Below are positions 8,995 through 18,623 of a stretch of DNA of 64,000 bases, piece by piece. A program made the position numbers and the translations under genes. The stretch covers positions 1-64,000 of the forward strand of contig JAGBEV010000012.1 of the NCBI GenBank assembly GCA_017936785.1. Direction: 5' to 3'. This DNA comes from Lachnospiraceae bacterium. GTDB lineage: Bacteria > Bacillota > Clostridia > Lachnospirales > Lachnospiraceae. The stretch's first letter is position 1; each line of letters starts with the position of its first letter. The notes beneath the pieces were generated by a model. That model was not told the origin of the DNA and searched no databases. It worked only from the letters and a program-made list of their open reading frames with translations.

Positions 8995-10170
8995 ATGAAC
9001 AAAGAATTAATGGAAGCACTGGATATTCTGGAAAAGGAGAAGGAAATCAGCAAAGAGACTCTTTTTGAGGCAATTGAAAATTCCCTGATCACTGCCTGCA
9101 AGAATCATTTCGGAAAATCCGATAATGTAACGGTGGAAATCAACAGAGAGACCTGTGATTTCATGGTATGGGCAAATAAGGAAGTAGTTGAAACAGAGGA
9201 TGATGTGGAAGATGATGTTTTACAGATTTCTTTGGAAGAAGCATTAAAGTATGACAAAAATGCAGAAGTGGGCGGAACGGTCAAGATTGAGATCCGCAGC
9301 AAGGAATTCGGACGTATTGCTACCCAGAATGCTAAAAATGTCATTTTGCAGAAGATCCGTGAGGAAGAGAGAAGCGTCATTTACAATCAGTATTACGAAA
9401 AGGAAAAAGATGTGGTCACCGGTATCGTACAGCGCTATATCGGCAGAAATATCAGCATCAATCTTGGCAAATGTGATGCTATCTTAAATGAAAGCGAAAT
9501 GGTAAAGGGCGAAGTATTCAAGCCTACAGAACGTATTAAAGTATATATCCTGGAAGTTAAGAATACCACCAAAGGTCCCCGTATTCTGGTGAGCCGTACC
9601 CATCCGGAACTGGTTAAACGCCTCTTTGAATCCGAGGTTGCGGAAATTGCAGACGGAACAGTAGAGATCAAGAGCATTGCAAGGGAAGCAGGAAGCAGGA
9701 CCAAAATGGCTGTTTACTCCGAAAATCCCAATGTGGACCCTGTAGGGGCATGTGTCGGTATGAACGGTGCAAGGGTTAATTCCATTGTAGAAGAACTGCG
9801 GGGTGAAAAGATCGATATCATCAATTGGGATGAGAATCCGGGCAACCTGATCCAGAATGCTTTATCTCCTGCCAAGATCGTGGCAGTATTTGCAGATCCT
9901 GATGAGAAGACAGCAAAAGTCGTGGTTCCTGATTATCAGTTATCTCTGGCTATCGGTAAAGAAGGACAGAATGCAAGACTTGCGGCAAGACTGACCGGAT
10001 ATAAGATCGATATCAAGAGCGAGACACAGGCAAAGGATGCTCCCGGCTTCAGATATGAAGACTATATGGATGAATATGAAGACGAAGAGTATGACGAAGA
10101 ATATAGTGAAGAATTTGACGAGGCGGCTGAAGGCTATGAACAGGAGTCTGAAGCACCAGTAGAGGAATAG
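8995..10170 (+). CDS. nusA: Transcription termination/antitermination factor NusA
   Basis: This is a 391-residue RNA polymerase accessory factor controlling pausing, termination and antitermination. Order of domains: N-terminal polymerase-binding domain (about 1-125), S1 domain ([15 protein letters not shown]), then two KH domains, with the KH signatures [15 protein letters not shown] and [23 protein letters not shown]. It ends in a strongly acidic Tyr/Glu/Asp-rich tail (about 350-391). There are no C-terminal acidic repeat domains of the E. coli type, as usual in Firmicutes. A near-perfect Shine-Dalgarno (AGGAGGAG) precedes it, 15 bases after rimP. Confidence 0.97.
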   Translation: MNKELMEALDILEKEKEISKETLFEAIENSLITACKNHFGKSDNVTVEINRETCDFMVWANKEVVETEDDVEDDVLQISLEEALKYDKNAEVGGTVKIEIRSKEFGRIATQNAKNVILQKIREEERSVIYNQYYEKEKDVVTGIVQRYIGRNISINLGKCDAILNESEMVKGEVFKPTERIKVYILEVKNTTKGPRILVSRTHPELVKRLFESEVAEIADGTVEIKSIAREAGSRTKMAVYSENPNVDPVGACVGMNGARVNSIVEELRGEKIDIINWDENPGNLIQNALSPAKIVAVFADPDEKTAKVVVPDYQLSLAIGKEGQNARLAARLTGYKIDIKSETQAKDAPGFRYEDYMDEYEDEEYDEEYSEEFDEAAEGYEQESEAPVEE

Positions 10171-10179
10171 AGGGATTCT

Positions 10180-10455
10180 ATGGCAAAAAAAATTCCAATG
10201 AGACAGTGCGTCGGATGTAATGAAATGAAAAGTAAAAAAGAAATGCTGCGTATTCTGAAAACGCCGGAAGATGAGATCGTTCTGGATGATACGGGCAAAA
10301 AAAACGGCAGAGGCGCATATATATGCAGGAATAGACAGTGCTTTGAACAGGCGAGAAAAAACAAAGGGCTGGAACGTTCCTTTAAAAGAGCGGTATCTGC
10401 ACAAATTTATGACAATCTGTTAAAGGAGTTTGAAAATTTAGATGAACAGACCTGA
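10180..10455 (+). CDS. rnpM: YlxR family protein (RNase P modulator RnpM)
   Basis: This is a small basic protein (91 residues) of the YlxR family. The signature MRQCVGCNEMKSKKEMLRI, the GRGAYICRNRQCFEQA motif and the ERSFKRAV segment are all present. The Cys-rich N-terminus is typical. Proteins of this family were described as RNase P modulators in Bacillus subtilis. It sits between nusA and ylxQ as in most Firmicutes, and its last 14 bases overlap the start of ylxQ. Confidence 0.93.
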   Translation: MAKKIPMRQCVGCNEMKSKKEMLRILKTPEDEIVLDDTGKKNGRGAYICRNRQCFEQARKNKGLERSFKRAVSAQIYDNLLKEFENLDEQT

Positions 10456-10756
10456 TAGAGTGATGTCCATGCTGGGGATCGCAGCAAAAGGTAGAAATGT
10501 GGTAAGCGGTGAATTTGCCGTGGAAAAGGCGGTAAAGACCGGTAAAGCATTTCTGGTCATTGTAGCAGAAGAGGCATCGGACAATACGAAAAAAATGTTT
10601 ACAAATATGTGTGAATTCTATGAGGTTCCCATTGCCTTTTACGGAACAAAAGATGCGTTAGGGCATGCCATCGGCAAACAGATGAGAGCTAATGTAGCTG
10701 TTACGGATAATGGTTTGGCGAACAGCATCCTGAAACTGTTAGAAACCGGCAAATGA
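10442..10756 (+). CDS. ylxQ: L7Ae/YlxQ family RNA-binding protein
   Basis: This 104-residue protein belongs to the ribosomal L7Ae/L30e/Gadd45 family, which binds kink-turn RNAs. The fold signature is seen in LGIAAKGRNVVSGEFAVEKAVKTGKA at the N-terminus and in the NxKKMF and YGTKDALGHAIGK segments that follow. AAAGGAG inside the end of rnpM serves as ribosome-binding site and the genes overlap by 14 bases. infB begins 15 bases later. Its exact RNA target is unknown. Confidence 0.92.
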   Translation: MNRPDRVMSMLGIAAKGRNVVSGEFAVEKAVKTGKAFLVIVAEEASDNTKKMFTNMCEFYEVPIAFYGTKDALGHAIGKQMRANVAVTDNGLANSILKLLETGK

Positions 10757-10771
10757 ATTCGGAGGTAAAAC

Positions 10772-13552
10772 ATGGCGAAAATGAAAGTATATGAACTGGC
10801 AAAAGAATTAGATAAACAAAGTAAAGAGATTTTGACCTTCCTTGCGGACAAAGGCATAGATGTTAAGAGTCATATGAGCACCATTGAGGATGATGCGGTA
10901 GAGATGATCAAGTCTGCATTTGGCGGTAATAAAACGGTAAAACCGGAAAAGAAGGAAGATGCAAAGATGGATACGGTAAAAGAGGAAACAAAAGCAGCAG
11001 AGACAAAAACGGAACAGAAACAGGAGCAGCCTAAAAGTGAGGCACCAAAAGGAGAAGCTCCCAAGAAAAAGAAAAACATAATTTTTGTCAGCAATCCCCA
11101 TAACAGCAAAATGGGCGGACAGAAGCAGAATAATAACGGAAACAGAAATAATGGAAATAATAATCAGAGACCGGGAGGCGGCAGACCCATCCAGCAGCAA
11201 CAGCAGTACAGACCGCTGCCAAAGCCTGTTGTAAAACCGGCTGTCCTGCCGAGCATTGAAGAGGAATTTGGGGTTCCTGAAAAAGCGGCACCGGTACAGA
11301 ATGCTTCTAACGAAAACCGTAACCAGAATCAGAACCGCAATGAAAACCGCGGCGGTAACAGAAATGAGAACAGAAATGACAACAACCGAAATGAAGGAAA
11401 CAGAAGAAACCAGGATGGAGGAAACCGCGGCGGAGAAAGACGTCAGGGCGGTTATAATAACAATAATCAGGACCGCAGGAATCATGATGGGAATCGTGAG
11501 AGCGGCAGGGATAATAAGAAACCTTTTAACAATAATGAACGCTCTAACAGAGGCGATGGAAAACCGGGTAATAACTTTAGAAAACCTCAGGGTGGAAAGA
11601 GTTTCGTTCCGGAAAGTCCCATTAAGGATACCGAGAAGCATCGTGATGAAGAAAAGCGCAGACAGGGACAGGAGAGGGATAAACGCTCCAGAAAAGATCT
11701 GATCTATGAAGAAGACGGATTTAACGGTAAAGGCAAAAATAATAAGCCCGGCAGATTTATCAAACCGGAAAAGAAGGTAGAGGAGAAGGAAGAAGAGCAG
11801 ATCAAAGTGATTACGCTTCCTGAATCCCTGACCATCAAAGAACTTGCAGATAAAATGAAGATCCAGCCTTCTGCCATTGTTAAGAAACTGTTTTTACAGG
11901 GACAGATCGTAACAGTAAATCAGGAAATCTCTTATGAGACTGCAGAAGAAATTGCTATTGAATATGATATTATCTGTGAACAGGAAGTAAAGGTGGATGT
12001 GATCGAAGAGCTGTTGAAGGAAGATGATGAGGATGAAGCAGCGATGGTAAAACGTCCTCCGGTTATCTGTGTTATGGGTCATGTTGACCATGGTAAAACA
12101 TCCTTACTGGATGCCATCAGAAAGACTAATGTAACAGATCGCGAGGCAGGCGGTATTACCCAGCATATCGGTGCTTATACTGTTACTATTAACGGAGAAA
12201 AGATCACATTTTTGGATACACCCGGTCATGAGGCATTTACTGCAATGCGTATGCGTGGTGCAAATTCCACGGATATTGCTGTATTGGTAGTTGCTGCAGA
12301 TGACGGCGTTATGCCTCAGACAGTGGAAGCTATCAACCATGCAAAGGCTGCAGGAATTGAAATCATTGTTGCAGTCAACAAGATCGATAAGCCCAATGCC
12401 AATATTGACAGAGTAAAACAGGAGCTGACAGAATATGAACTGATTCCTGTTGACTGGGGCGGAAGCACGGAATTCGTGCCTGTTTCCGCAAAGAGCGGAG
12501 AAGGTATTTCCGATCTGTTAGAGACGATCATTCTGACTTCAGAGATCCTGGAATTAAAAGCAAACCCTGACCGTCGGGCAAGAGGTCTTGTGATCGAGGC
12601 GGAGTTAGATAAAGGACGGGGCCCTGTGGCAACTGTTTTGGTGCAAAAAGGTACTCTGAAGGTGGGAGATTTTATTTCCGCAGGTGCAAGTCATGGTAAG
12701 GTACGTGCCATGGTGGATGATAAGGGAAGAAGGGTAAAAGAAGCTGCTCCTTCCACACCTGTAGAGATTTTAGGTCTTTCTGATGTACCCAATGCAGGTG
12801 AAATCTTTATCGCCCATGAAAACGATAAGACAGCAAAGAGTTTTGCAGAAACCTTTATTGCCCAGAATAAAGAAAAGAAACTGGAAGAAACTAAGAGCAA
12901 GATGTCTCTGGATGATCTGTTCAGCAAGATTCAGGAAGGCAATCTGAAAGAGCTGGATCTGATCATCAAAGCAGACGTTCAGGGTAGTGTGGAAGCTGTT
13001 AAGCAGAGTCTCTTAAGACTTTCTAATGATGAAGTGGTGGTGAAATGTATCCACGGCGGCGTAGGCGCTATCAATGAATCAGATGTGAGCCTGGCAGCGG
13101 CTTCCAATGCCATTATCATCGGCTTTAATGTGCGTCCTGACGCACAGGCGAAAGCTGCAGCGGAACAGGAAGGCGTAGATGTAAGGCTTTACAGAGTCAT
13201 TTACCAGGCGATCGAAGATGTGGAAGCTGCCATGAAGGGTATGCTGGACCCTGTTTTTGAAGAGCAGGTAATCGGTCATGCAGAAGTAAGACAGTTATTT
13301 AAAGCATCTGCAGTAGGTAACATTGCCGGTTCCTATGTACTGGACGGACGTTTTGAAAGAGGATGTAAAGTACGTATCAGCAGGGAAGGCGAGCAGATCT
13401 ACGAAGGCGAGCTTGCAAGCCTGAAACGTTTCAAGGATGATGTTAAGGAAGTAAAAGCAGGCTTTGAATGCGGTCTGGTATTTGAAGGATTTGACCAGAT
13501 GAAGGAACTGGATATTGTAGAGGCATACATTATGGTAGAAGTTCCAAGATAG
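10772..13552 (+). CDS. infB: Translation initiation factor IF-2
   Basis: This 926-residue GTPase brings initiator tRNA to the ribosome. It begins with an IF2-N helix domain (about 1-50), then a long low-complexity region (about 55-330) first Lys/Glu-rich and then extremely Asn/Arg/Gly-rich, then a second IF2-N (about 345-400). The G domain starts near residue 430 with GHVDHGKTS (G1), DTPGHEAF (G3) and NKIDKP (G4), followed by domains II, III and IV. The usual Firmicutes protein is nearer 700-850 residues; the extra length is the disordered part. CGGAGG precedes the start. Fifth gene of the rimP operon. Confidence 0.97.
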   Translation: MAKMKVYELAKELDKQSKEILTFLADKGIDVKSHMSTIEDDAVEMIKSAFGGNKTVKPEKKEDAKMDTVKEETKAAETKTEQKQEQPKSEAPKGEAPKKKKNIIFVSNPHNSKMGGQKQNNNGNRNNGNNNQRPGGGRPIQQQQQYRPLPKPVVKPAVLPSIEEEFGVPEKAAPVQNASNENRNQNQNRNENRGGNRNENRNDNNRNEGNRRNQDGGNRGGERRQGGYNNNNQDRRNHDGNRESGRDNKKPFNNNERSNRGDGKPGNNFRKPQGGKSFVPESPIKDTEKHRDEEKRRQGQERDKRSRKDLIYEEDGFNGKGKNNKPGRFIKPEKKVEEKEEEQIKVITLPESLTIKELADKMKIQPSAIVKKLFLQGQIVTVNQEISYETAEEIAIEYDIICEQEVKVDVIEELLKEDDEDEAAMVKRPPVICVMGHVDHGKTSLLDAIRKTNVTDREAGGITQHIGAYTVTINGEKITFLDTPGHEAFTAMRMRGANSTDIAVLVVAADDGVMPQTVEAINHAKAAGIEIIVAVNKIDKPNANIDRVKQELTEYELIPVDWGGSTEFVPVSAKSGEGISDLLETIILTSEILELKANPDRRARGLVIEAELDKGRGPVATVLVQKGTLKVGDFISAGASHGKVRAMVDDKGRRVKEAAPSTPVEILGLSDVPNAGEIFIAHENDKTAKSFAETFIAQNKEKKLEETKSKMSLDDLFSKIQEGNLKELDLIIKADVQGSVEAVKQSLLRLSNDEVVVKCIHGGVGAINESDVSLAAASNAIIIGFNVRPDAQAKAAAEQEGVDVRLYRVIYQAIEDVEAAMKGMLDPVFEEQVIGHAEVRQLFKASAVGNIAGSYVLDGRFERGCKVRISREGEQIYEGELASLKRFKDDVKEVKAGFECGLVFEGFDQMKELDIVEAYIMVEVPR

Positions 13553-13579
13553 AACAGTTAATTGAAAATGTTTTCCACG

Positions 13580-13606
13580 ATCCGCCGGAATGAAAAAACG
13601 GCGGAT
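13580..13606 (+). other. Intercistronic hairpin between infB and rbfA
   Basis: ATCCGCCG (13580-13587) pairs with CGGCGGAT (13599-13606) over an A-rich loop. No U-tract follows, so it is more likely a processing or stabilising stem than a terminator. It ends just before a potential GTG (13609) that lies ahead of the chosen rbfA start. Confidence 0.6.
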
Positions 13607-13629
13607 ATGTGGAACAGTTAGGAAATAGT

Positions 13630-13986
13630 ATGAGAAAGAACAGTATAAAAAATACCCGTATCAACGGGGAGGTACAGCGTGTGCTGGCAGATATCATCAG
13701 AGGACAGATCAAAGATCCAAGGATCAGTCCTTTAACATCTGTAGTAGCAGTGGAGGTATCTCCGGATTTAAAAACAGCAAAGGCGTGGATATCCACATTA
13801 GGCGATGAAAAGGCACAGGAGGATACCATAGCAGGATTGAAAAGCGCAGAAGGCTATATCAGAAGCCAGCTTGCAAAGGAAATCAATCTGCGCAATACGC
13901 CCCAGATTACTTTTGTTATGGATCAGTCCATTGCTTATGGGGTAAATATGACCAGGAAAATTGATGAGGTAACAAAGGATTTATGA
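13630..13986 (+). CDS. rbfA: 30S ribosome-binding factor RbfA
   Basis: This KH-fold protein of 118 residues binds the 30S subunit during late maturation and cold adaptation. The start MRKNSIKNTRINGEVQR is the standard RbfA beginning, so ATG 13630 is preferred over the in-frame GTG at 13609. The core DPRISPLTSVVAVEVSPDLKTAKAWIS and the C-terminal TPQITFVMDQSIAYGVNM match the family. The stop overlaps the next gene by 4 bases (ATGA), indicating coupling to the DHH phosphoesterase. Confidence 0.93.
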   Translation: MRKNSIKNTRINGEVQRVLADIIRGQIKDPRISPLTSVVAVEVSPDLKTAKAWISTLGDEKAQEDTIAGLKSAEGYIRSQLAKEINLRNTPQITFVMDQSIAYGVNMTRKIDEVTKDL

Positions 13987-14954
13987 TAAACCTGATTTCT
14001 TTATGTGAAAATGCAGAAAAGATCGGCATCAGTGGGCATATCAGACCGGATGGGGACTGCGTAGGCTCCACCTGCGGGCTCTGGCAGTTTTTAAAAAAGG
14101 TTTTTCCAAATAAGCAGATAGAGCTCAGACTGGAAAAGCCGGCGGATATTTATGATTTTATTCCGGGAATAGACCGGATCACAGATGATAAAGAAGAAAT
14201 TGTCTATGATGTGTTTTTTGTTTTGGACAGTGTTCCGGACAGAATTGGCAGTGCGGAAAAATACTATAAGTCGGCAAAAGTAAAGGTAAATGTGGACCAT
14301 CATATTACCAATCCGGGATGTGGGGATTTTTGTTATACAGATGCAAAGGCAAGCTCTGCAAGTGAGCTGGTTTATGATCTGATCAAAGCAGCTGATCCGG
14401 AAGGAAAATATATGGATACCATGCTGGCACAAACCATTTATCTGGGAATCATTCAGGACTGCGGCGTGTTCCAGTATTCCAATACATCGCCAAAAACTTT
14501 GAAAATAGCTGCGGAACTGATTTCTTATGGATTTGATTTTCCAAAGCTCATCGAAAGCACTTTTTATGAAAAGACTTATATACAAAACCAGGTATTGGGA
14601 TTTGCACTGAACCATAGTACCGTTTGTCTTTCTGACCGTTTTATTTACAGCGTGGTCACAAGGCGGGATATGGAGGCTCTTGGGGCCGGAGATCATGATT
14701 TTGAAGGTGTGGTCAATCAGCTGCGTTATACCAAAGGTGTGCTGGCGGCAGCGCTTTTACATGAGACAAAGGAAGGAAGCTACAAAGTCAGCCTCAGAAG
14801 CGGCGGAGAAGTGGATGTTTCCAAAGTGGCGGCAGCTTTCGGCGGCGGCGGACATATAAGGGCGGCAGGCTGTACCTTATGGGGAACCCGGGAAGAAATG
14901 GCATCCCGGTTAACAGAAAAAATCGCAGAGCAGATAGGTATGATACCATGTTAA
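13983..14954 (+). CDS. nrnA: DHH/DHHA1 phosphoesterase (NrnA-type nanoRNase / pAp phosphatase)
   Basis: This is a 323-residue cytosolic enzyme predicted to degrade 2-5-mer RNA and 3'-phosphoadenosine 5'-phosphate. DHH-domain metal ligands are seen in SGHIRPDGDCVGS (about 17-29), VLDS and VDHHITNPG; the C-terminal DHHA1 substrate loop is GGGGHIRAAG (about 286-295). Length matches NrnA of Bacillus. It overlaps rbfA at the front and truB by 7 bases at the end, as in many Clostridia, linking RNA turnover with ribosome assembly. Confidence 0.92.
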   Translation: MINLISLCENAEKIGISGHIRPDGDCVGSTCGLWQFLKKVFPNKQIELRLEKPADIYDFIPGIDRITDDKEEIVYDVFFVLDSVPDRIGSAEKYYKSAKVKVNVDHHITNPGCGDFCYTDAKASSASELVYDLIKAADPEGKYMDTMLAQTIYLGIIQDCGVFQYSNTSPKTLKIAAELISYGFDFPKLIESTFYEKTYIQNQVLGFALNHSTVCLSDRFIYSVVTRRDMEALGAGDHDFEGVVNQLRYTKGVLAAALLHETKEGSYKVSLRSGGEVDVSKVAAAFGGGGHIRAAGCTLWGTREEMASRLTEKIAEQIGMIPC

Positions 14955-15850
14955 ACGGCGTTATTATTGTGAATAAAGAAAAAGGCTTTACCTCCCATGA
15001 TGCAGTCGCAAAGCTGCGGGGAATTTTAAAGCAGAAAAAAATCGGTCACACAGGGACACTGGACCCTCAGGCGGAAGGCGTACTGCCTGTCTGTCTGGGA
15101 AATGCCACGAAACTGTGTGACATTTTAACGGATAAGAAAAAAGAATATGTGGCAGAGCTTTTGCTGGGCGTTGTGACGGATACCCAGGATACCACAGGCA
15201 CAGTATTAAAGGAAATGCCTGTGAATCTGAAAGAAGATCAGGTAAGAAGGGCAATTGCTTCTTTTGAGGGAAAGTCCATGCAGATTCCGCCCATGTACTC
15301 AGCTTTGAAGGTAAAGGGCAAAAAACTTTATGAGCTTGCAAGGGAGGGAAAGGTGATCGAGAGAGAACCAAGACCCATTGAAATATCTGAACTGGAGATC
15401 CTGTCTGTGAACCTGCCAAAAGTAAGGATCAGGGTGTTGTGTTCCAAGGGAACCTATATCAGAACTCTTTGTGCGGACATAGGGGAAAAACTGGGCTGCG
15501 GCGGCTGTATGGAGAGCCTGCTGCGCACCAGGGTGGAACATTTTGCCTTAGAAGATGCCCATACTCTTTCCCAGATCGAGAAGATCCGGGATGAAGGGAA
15601 ACTGGATTCTCTGATCATTCCTGTAGATGAAATCTTTTCTGATCTGAAAAAAGTACATATCATGCCTGAGTATGCCATGTTTGTGGAAAACGGCAATACC
15701 TGTTCTATGTCTCTTTTGCAGGAAATCCCGGAAGCAGAGGATGGGGAACGTTTTTTAATGTATCACAGCAACGGGAAATTTTATGGTATTTATGAATATG
15801 CAGGGCAGGAAGAAATGTTAAAGCCCTATAAAATGTTTATTCCTTTATAA
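14948..15850 (+). CDS. truB: tRNA pseudouridine(55) synthase TruB
   Basis: This 300-residue enzyme makes pseudouridine 55 in the T-loop of elongator tRNAs. The catalytic motif GHTGTLDPQAEGVLPV places the nucleophilic Asp at residue 39. KIGHTG, YSALKVKGKKLYELAREG and the C-terminal SKGTYIRTLCADIG are all classical TruB blocks. The open frame extends back to 14879, but MLNGVIIVNKEKG is the standard start and the ATG at 14948 overlaps the nrnA stop by 7 bases. ribF follows after 21 bases. Confidence 0.95.
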   Translation: MLNGVIIVNKEKGFTSHDAVAKLRGILKQKKIGHTGTLDPQAEGVLPVCLGNATKLCDILTDKKKEYVAELLLGVVTDTQDTTGTVLKEMPVNLKEDQVRRAIASFEGKSMQIPPMYSALKVKGKKLYELAREGKVIEREPRPIEISELEILSVNLPKVRIRVLCSKGTYIRTLCADIGEKLGCGGCMESLLRTRVEHFALEDAHTLSQIEKIRDEGKLDSLIIPVDEIFSDLKKVHIMPEYAMFVENGNTCSMSLLQEIPEAEDGERFLMYHSNGKFYGIYEYAGQEEMLKPYKMFIPL

Positions 15851-15871
15851 ATCTTATGGAGAAAAGGTATT

Positions 15872-16795
15872 ATGCAGATCATTGAAAATACAACAGAATT
15901 TCATATTCCTTACAAAACGGCAATCGCTATAGGCAAATTTGACGGTATCCACAGAGGTCATAAGGAATTATTCGGCTGCCTGGAACATGCCAGGGAAAAG
16001 GGCTTAAGGACAGCGGTCTTTACCTTTTATCCTTCGCCGGCAGCTTTTTTTTCGGGGCATGAAGTAAAAGAACTGACTACAGATGAGGAAAAAAGGATTT
16101 TATTTGAACAGATGGGGATCGATTATCTGGTGGAATATCCTTTTTGTCAGGAAACTGCTGATGTGGCACCGGATGTATATGTGAAAGAGTTCCTTTTGGA
16201 TAAGATGAACGGAAGCCTGATCGCAGCAGGGCAGGATGTGAGCTTTGGAAAAGGCGGCAAAGGGGACCGCAGGCTTTTGGAAAAATTATCCGAGGAATAC
16301 GGCTTTGAACTGGTGATCATTGATAAATTGAAATATGGTGAAAGGGAAATCAGTTCTACCTATGTAAGGGAAGAAATTTTAAAGGGAAATATGGAAAAGG
16401 CAGAACAGCTTTTAGGAGAGCCTTTTTTTGTCAGTGGGACGGTGGAAAACGGTAAAAAACTGGGGAGAAGGCTGGGAATGCCTACGGCAAATCTCTATCC
16501 CTCATGGGACAAGCTCCTGCCTCCCAACGGGGTATATTTTTCAAAAGTTATTTTTAAGGGAAAAACTTATCCGGCAGTGACCAATATCGGAAGCCGGCCT
16601 ACTATAAAAGACGGAAACCGTATCAGCGTGGAAACCTATCTGCTGGGTTTTGAAAAGGAAATCTATGGTGAGAACATAAAAGTGGAGCTTTTGCATTTCA
16701 GAAGACCGGAACAGAAATTTGACGGGGTGGAGCAGTTAAGGCTTGCAGTAAATGCCAATATTTCAGAGGCAAAAACCTATTTTGGCATACAGTAG
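15872..16795 (+). CDS. ribF: Bifunctional riboflavin kinase / FAD synthetase RibF
   Basis: This 307-residue enzyme phosphorylates riboflavin to FMN and adenylates FMN to FAD. The N-terminal FAD-synthetase part shows GKFDGIHRGHKELF (nucleotidyl-transferase HxGH-type site) and the ISSTYVREEI motif. The C-terminal kinase part shows GRRLGMPTANLYP and the PAVTNIGSRPT block. GGAGAAAAGG precedes the ATG. No FMN riboswitch is visible upstream; it appears to be co-transcribed with truB, the common arrangement in bacteria. Last gene of the long operon. Confidence 0.95.
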   Translation: MQIIENTTEFHIPYKTAIAIGKFDGIHRGHKELFGCLEHAREKGLRTAVFTFYPSPAAFFSGHEVKELTTDEEKRILFEQMGIDYLVEYPFCQETADVAPDVYVKEFLLDKMNGSLIAAGQDVSFGKGGKGDRRLLEKLSEEYGFELVIIDKLKYGEREISSTYVREEILKGNMEKAEQLLGEPFFVSGTVENGKKLGRRLGMPTANLYPSWDKLLPPNGVYFSKVIFKGKTYPAVTNIGSRPTIKDGNRISVETYLLGFEKEIYGENIKVELLHFRRPEQKFDGVEQLRLAVNANISEAKTYFGIQ

Positions 16796-16844
16796 AATCT
16801 TTTAATAACAGAACAGAAACAGCAGCTCTTGAATAAAATTAGTC

Positions 16845-16873
16845 TTGTAACTTTTTTTTACTTATCATACAAT
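16845..16873 (+). promoter_or_regulatory. Sigma-A-like promoter of the second Na+/Pi symporter
   Basis: TTGTAA (16845-16850) and TACAAT (16868-16873) are 17 bases apart. Transcription would start near 16880, directly in front of a TGTAA array. Confidence 0.55.
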
Positions 16874-16882
16874 ATGTGTGTA

Positions 16883-16931
16883 TGTAAATATTTTGTAAGG
16901 CTATGTAAAAAATACGTAAGAGACAGGTAAA
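16883..16931 (+). promoter_or_regulatory. TGTAA half-site array (Pho/Wal-box-like) upstream of second Na+/Pi symporter
   Basis: TGTAAA (16883), TGTAAG (16894), TGTAAA (16904), CGTAAG (16915) and GGTAAA (16926) follow at 10-11-base pitch. TGTAAA is the reverse complement of the TTTACA seen before the first symporter, so the same class of regulator could bind in opposite orientation. The array covers roughly +4 to +52 of the predicted transcript, which suggests repression. Confidence 0.55.
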
Positions 16932-16942
16932 GGAAAGAGAAA

Positions 16943-18577
16943 ATGGACGTGTCGATTTTGTTATCCATGGCAGGAGGCCTGGGATTATTCTTATTTGGTA
17001 TGCACACCATGAGCGAGGCGATCGAGAAAGCAGCCGGAGCAAAACTCAGAAGCATACTGGAGTTTTTTACTACAAATCGTTTTACCGGAATGCTGGTGGG
17101 CGTTATTTTTACAGCGATCATCCAGTCATCCTCCGCTTGTACGGTCATGGTAGTCAGCTTTGTCAATTCAGGACTGATGAATCTGTATCAGGCGGCAGGC
17201 GTTATCTTCGGTGCCAATATCGGTACTACGGTAACTTCCCAGCTCGTTTCTTTTAACCTTTCGGAATATGCACCTGTATTTTTATTACTGGGTGCAGTCT
17301 GTGTTATGTTTTGTAAAAATCAGAAAATTGTAAAGATGGCAGAAGTTATTTTAGGATTCGGCGTACTGTTTACAGGATTGAGCAGTATGAGCTCAGCTAT
17401 GAGCGGTCTGCGAGATGTCCCGGCAGTGGTAGACCTGCTGTCTTCCCTGGAAAGCCCGGTTCTTGCCGTACTGGTTGGAACTGTTCTGACTGCCATTATC
17501 CAGAGTTCTTCAGTAACGGTCAGCATTGTTTTGCTCATGTGTAATCAGGGACTGCTGGACCTTCCTATTTGTCTGTTTATTATCCTGGGATGTAATATCG
17601 GCGCATGCGCATCGGCGCTTTTAGCATCTCTTGCCGGTAAAAAGGAAGCTAAGAGAGCGGCGATGATCCATTTTCTGTTTAATGTTATCGGTACGATCAT
17701 TGTATACATAATTTTTAAACTGGGTATGTCATGGGTTATTGAACTGTTACATAAAGTGTCCGGTGATAATCTGGGACGCTGCATAGCAAATGCCCATACC
17801 ATGGTAAAAATATTCCAGGTAATTATTTTACTGCCATTCTCAAGCTGGATCGTAAAATTGACATATCTGATCATCCCCGGAGAAGATAAGTCCGTAAATT
17901 ACAGAGAGAATTATCAGTTGAAATATATTGGTGATAAGGTAGTGTTCAATCCGGCTACGGCAGTGGTGGATGTTATGAAAGAGGTAGAGCGTATGGCAAA
18001 TCTTGCCAATGAAAATCTCAATCGTGCCATGAATGCTTTGATCACCCTGGATCATGATGACATTGAAGAAGTATATGAAGTAGAAAAAAATATCAATTTC
18101 TTAAATAAATCCATTACGGATTATCTGGTAAGGATCAACCAGACAACTCTTCCTATTGAAGACTTGAAGAGTCTGGGAGCGCTGTTTCATGTGGTGAACG
18201 ATATTGAAAGAATCGGTGACCATGCGGAAAATGTGGCGGATGCAGCAAAGCGCAGAGAGGAGATCAATGTAAGCTTCAGCAAGGAAGCCATTAAGGAACT
18301 GGGAGAAATGCTCAATATGGTCAACACCATTGTCCAGTTCTCAGTGGATACGCTGCATAATATTTCCGATGAGCATATTGAGGATATTATGCGTTTAGAA
18401 GATGCAGTAGATGAAAAAGAACGGGAATTACAGCAGGCTCATGTGGACAGGCTTACAAGAAATGAGTGTACGCCCGAAGCAGGTATGCTGTATTCGGATA
18501 TTGTTTCAGGATTGGAGCGTGTTGCCGATCACGCCACCAATATTGTGCTTTATTTGAACAAAGCCGAGGAATTATAA
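16943..18577 (+). CDS. Na+/phosphate symporter family protein with C-terminal PhoU domain (second copy)
   Basis: This 544-residue membrane protein is a paralogue of the one at 4506. The membrane half again has two QSSS signatures (IQSSSACTVMVVSFVNSG near 54 and IQSSSVTVSIVLLMCNQG near 190) and GxNIGT-type loops. The C-terminal part, about 330-544, is PhoU-like with NDIERIGDHAENVADAA and LERVADHATNIVLYL. It stands alone, with its own promoter and a TGTAA array, between ribF and a wall hydrolase. AAGGAAAGAG precedes the ATG. Substrate is inferred as phosphate from family; transport direction is unknown. Confidence 0.88.
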   Translation: MDVSILLSMAGGLGLFLFGMHTMSEAIEKAAGAKLRSILEFFTTNRFTGMLVGVIFTAIIQSSSACTVMVVSFVNSGLMNLYQAAGVIFGANIGTTVTSQLVSFNLSEYAPVFLLLGAVCVMFCKNQKIVKMAEVILGFGVLFTGLSSMSSAMSGLRDVPAVVDLLSSLESPVLAVLVGTVLTAIIQSSSVTVSIVLLMCNQGLLDLPICLFIILGCNIGACASALLASLAGKKEAKRAAMIHFLFNVIGTIIVYIIFKLGMSWVIELLHKVSGDNLGRCIANAHTMVKIFQVIILLPFSSWIVKLTYLIIPGEDKSVNYRENYQLKYIGDKVVFNPATAVVDVMKEVERMANLANENLNRAMNALITLDHDDIEEVYEVEKNINFLNKSITDYLVRINQTTLPIEDLKSLGALFHVVNDIERIGDHAENVADAAKRREEINVSFSKEAIKELGEMLNMVNTIVQFSVDTLHNISDEHIEDIMRLEDAVDEKERELQQAHVDRLTRNECTPEAGMLYSDIVSGLERVADHATNIVLYLNKAEEL

Positions 18578-18590
18578 CAAAATCTGGTAG

Positions 18591-18618
18591 TTGACGAATT
18601 TTATCCATGTGCTATAAT
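18591..18618 (+). promoter_or_regulatory. Sigma-A promoter of the NlpC/P60 gene
   Basis: TTGACG (18591-18596) and a perfect TATAAT (18613-18618) are separated by 16 bases. Confidence 0.75.
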
Positions 18619-18623
18619 TGATT

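Noticed and set aside
10808-11641. Long - strand open frame (277 codons) opposite infB
   Set aside because: It mirrors the Asn/Arg-rich low-complexity part of IF-2, has Ile/Val/Leu-rich meaningless translation, and infB is certain.
14091-14696. - strand open frame of 201 codons opposite nrnA
   Set aside because: The + strand gene has complete DHH and DHHA1 motifs; the - strand translation is a composition artefact.
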